In this document: piece after piece, positions 4,887 through 5,942 of the stretch
How the letters are laid out: each line of letters starts with the position of its first letter
Position numbering within the stretch: the first letter of the stretch is position 1
Assembly (NCBI GenBank): GCA_030427765.1
Contig: JAUICS010000099.1
Location: 1-5,942, forward strand
From: Alphaproteobacteria bacterium
GTDB taxonomy: Bacteria; Pseudomonadota; Alphaproteobacteria; Micavibrionales; Micavibrionaceae
Direction of reading: 5' to 3'
Length of the DNA stretch: 5,942 bases
The notes under the pieces: model-generated
Told to the model about the DNA's origin: nothing
Databases searched by the model: none
What the model saw: only the letters and a program-made list of their open reading frames with translations
Translations under genes and position numbers: made by a program

Positions 4887-5477
4887 ATGTTACAAGATTT
4901 TACAGCTGGCATTACAAAAATTATCCAAGCATTAACACCGGACCCGGACTTTCCGCGCCGAACATTTGAAGCAGACCAAACAAACGGCACCGGCAAATAC
5001 TACTACATCGCCGAAAAAGTAAACGGCGGGGAATCATTTGAGATTTTTAAAATCACGCTTAGTCCGCTTACTTACTGGTCTACAGAAAATGACAGCCGTG
5101 ATTTACATGGAACATATGAAAACCGCAAAGATTGCCTTGCCGAAATGGACCGTTTGGAACAAGACATGATCGAGCAACTTCCGGAGCTTGACCGCATTTT
5201 CCACGGATCAGAAGTTGTTCAATATACAAAAACCGGGGCCTTGGTTCCTGAGGGTGGAAAAGAACAGTGGATGTACTATGAAATCCGTAAAAACGAGCGC
5301 GAAGGCAAACATTATATTTTCGAATGCACTGTAATGGATTTCTTAGCTTCACCGTCCAGTCACACACACGTCCTAAAAGAAACGTTTACAACTGAGGAAG
5401 ACGCAAAAGACGCTTTCAGAAAATACCAAGAAATCATGACTAACGCTCCAAGTGTACCTCACATAGCCTGTTTTTAA
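4887..5477 (+). CDS. Hypothetical protein, 196 residues, with probable internal duplication
   Basis: I do not recognise this protein. It is a soluble, charged protein with no signal peptide or membrane segment. After an N-terminal part (1-35) come two units of about 57 residues, 38-94 and 128-184. Each begins with an aromatic cluster (YYYIAEK; WMYYEIRK), has a second beta-like stretch (FEIFKITL; HYIFECTV), a polar turn with Ser/Pro, a Thr-aromatic step (GTYENRKD; ETFTTEED) and an amphipathic helix ending in Met (AEMDRLEQDM; DAFRKYQEIM). Ungapped they share about eight identities in 57, with three more if one residue is shifted, so the duplication is suggestive and not proven. The predicted fold is two beta-beta-alpha modules joined by a linker (95-127). 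AGAGA (4875-4879) seven bases before the ATG serves as ribosome binding site. It is divergent from mmtN, precedes glnA in the same direction but is closed by its own terminator. Codon use looks like that of its neighbours. Confidence 0.82.
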   Translation: MLQDFTAGITKIIQALTPDPDFPRRTFEADQTNGTGKYYYIAEKVNGGESFEIFKITLSPLTYWSTENDSRDLHGTYENRKDCLAEMDRLEQDMIEQLPELDRIFHGSEVVQYTKTGALVPEGGKEQWMYYEIRKNEREGKHYIFECTVMDFLASPSSHTHVLKETFTTEEDAKDAFRKYQEIMTNAPSVPHIACF

Positions 5478-5496
5478 TATTCCTGATATTCATGGC

Positions 5497-5524
5497 ATCC
5501 TATGCAGATTAAGCATAGGATTTT
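5497..5524 (+). terminator. Rho-independent terminator after the 196-residue hypothetical gene
   Basis: A perfect 9-bp stem ATCCTATGC (5497-5505) and GCATAGGAT (5513-5521) with a seven-base loop is followed by a short T-run (5521-5524). It begins 20 bases after the stop codon. It separates the hypothetical gene from glnA, although the short T-run leaves room for some read-through. Confidence 0.7.
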
Positions 5525-5553
5525 GCACAATTTTCTACGGTGGCAAATATGAT
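5523..5553 (+). promoter_or_regulatory. Weak candidate promoter for glnA
   Basis: TTGCAC (5523-5528) precedes TATGAT (5548-5553, five of six match TATAAT) with a long 19-base spacer. A second possibility is TAGACA (5553-5558) with TAATAT (5575-5580) after 16 bases. Both lie correctly between the preceding terminator and the glnA start; I cannot choose between them. No sigma-54 pair with proper spacing was found. Confidence 0.3.
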
Positions 5554-5565
5554 AGACACCCGTAG
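5535..5565 (+). other. Stem-loop in the glnA upstream region
   Basis: CTACGG (5535-5540) pairs with CCGTAG (5560-5565), extendable by TG/CA past one bulged C, around a loop of roughly 16 bases that contains the TATGAT box. No T-run follows. It could be an operator dyad over the glnA promoter or, if transcription starts upstream, a leader hairpin. Confidence 0.35.
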
Positions 5566-5625
5566 ATTATCATGTAATATTTTCCCTTATTACAAAGTTT
5601 CAACAAAACGTCTCGGGAATATATC

Positions 5626-5942
5626 ATGTCTAGCGATCTTCCAATTTCTGTAAAAAATATCAATGAACTTCTGAAGTACATAAAAGAGAACGACATTGAA
5701 AATGTCGATTGTAACTTCACAGATTTACGTGGAAAGCTTCAACACACTGCACAGCATTCAACGACAGTTGATAAAGATTTATTGGAAGAAGGCATATTTT
5801 TCGACGGCTCATCAATCGCAGGCTGGAAGACTATTAATGAATCAGATATGAACCTGAAATTCGATATTGGAAAGGTCTGCTACGACTCCTTTGCAGCGCA
5901 GCCAACAATCAAGATTTTCTGTGATGTTTACGAGCCGGGAAC
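5626..5942 (+). CDS. glnA: Type I glutamine synthetase, N-terminal part, runs off right edge
   Basis: From the ATG at 5626 the frame is open for 105 codons to the edge. It shows the GlnA N-terminal (beta-Grasp) domain: 'NVDCNFTDLRGKLQH' at about 25-39, 'FFDGSSIAGWK' at about 62-72 followed by INESDM, and 'IKIFCDVYEPG' at the end. The enzyme makes glutamine from glutamate, ammonia and ATP in the cytoplasm as a dodecamer and is the main ammonium-assimilating enzyme; the ATP- and metal-binding catalytic domain and the adenylylation site lie outside the window. The protein starts about seven residues earlier than typical GlnA. GGGA (5615-5618), seven bases before the ATG, is an acceptable ribosome binding site. 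In many alphaproteobacteria glnB sits directly upstream; here it does not, and glnA is preceded by the unknown gene and a terminator, so it probably has its own promoter. The stretch KVCYDSFAA replaces the common (V)ID.PF pattern. Confidence 0.97.
   Translation, partial: MSSDLPISVKNINELLKYIKENDIENVDCNFTDLRGKLQHTAQHSTTVDKDLLEEGIFFDGSSIAGWKTINESDMNLKFDIGKVCYDSFAAQPTIKIFCDVYEPG

Noticed and set aside
5535..5560. TGGCA at 5541 as a sigma-54 -24 element for glnA
   Set aside because: The required GC pair is not found at the proper distance downstream, so the match is only to half of the site.

Overview
The window looks like chromosomal DNA of a low- to mid-GC Gram-negative bacterium, most likely an alphaproteobacterium. 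The basis is a PrkA/YeaH stress pair of the proteobacterial type, an alphaproteobacterial-looking start of GlnA (FDGSSIAGWK followed by INESDM), and a methyltransferase of the MMT/MmtN family, whose known bacterial members include several marine alphaproteobacteria. No database search was possible, so this placement is inference. I see no mobile element, CRISPR array, tRNA or rRNA.

Layout, left to right: (1) 1-317, minus strand, the N-terminal part of a YeaH/YhbH (UPF0229, DUF444) protein that runs off the left edge. (2) 378-2414, minus strand, complete prkA (yeaG), a serine protein kinase with an AAA-type ATPase domain. Transcription runs prkA to yeaH with an intercistronic hairpin between them; in many proteobacteria spoVR follows, here beyond the left edge. 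(3) 2415-2849, a strongly AT-rich gene-free stretch holding a plausible prkA promoter with a perfect TTGACA -35 box, a long leader and several dyads. (4) 2850-3752 and 3765-4730, minus strand, a two-gene operon. Its first gene is a methyltransferase closely resembling the N-terminal catalytic domain of plant methionine S-methyltransferase. Its second, 12 nt downstream, is a homocysteine S-methyltransferase family protein. (5) 4731-4886, a divergent intergenic region with the mmtN promoter and a 18-bp palindrome that can also be read as a plus-strand terminator. (6) 4887-5477, plus strand, an unrecognised 196-residue protein that appears to contain an internal duplication, closed by a good terminator. 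(7) 5626 to the right edge, plus strand, the start of glnA (type I glutamine synthetase).

The most interesting content is the mmtN/homocysteine S-methyltransferase pair. Together the two activities would form a complete S-methylmethionine cycle: Met + AdoMet gives S-methylmethionine + AdoHcy, then S-methylmethionine + homocysteine gives two Met. This cycle is well known from plants. Bacteria are usually described either as salvaging external S-methylmethionine (MmuM with the MmuP transporter) or as making it as the first step toward DMSP (MmtN). Here synthesis and re-use appear to be encoded together, with no transporter, decarboxylase or aminotransferase in view. The prkA-yeaH pair and glnA suggest a nitrogen/stress-related neighbourhood, but nothing in the sequence shows joint control.
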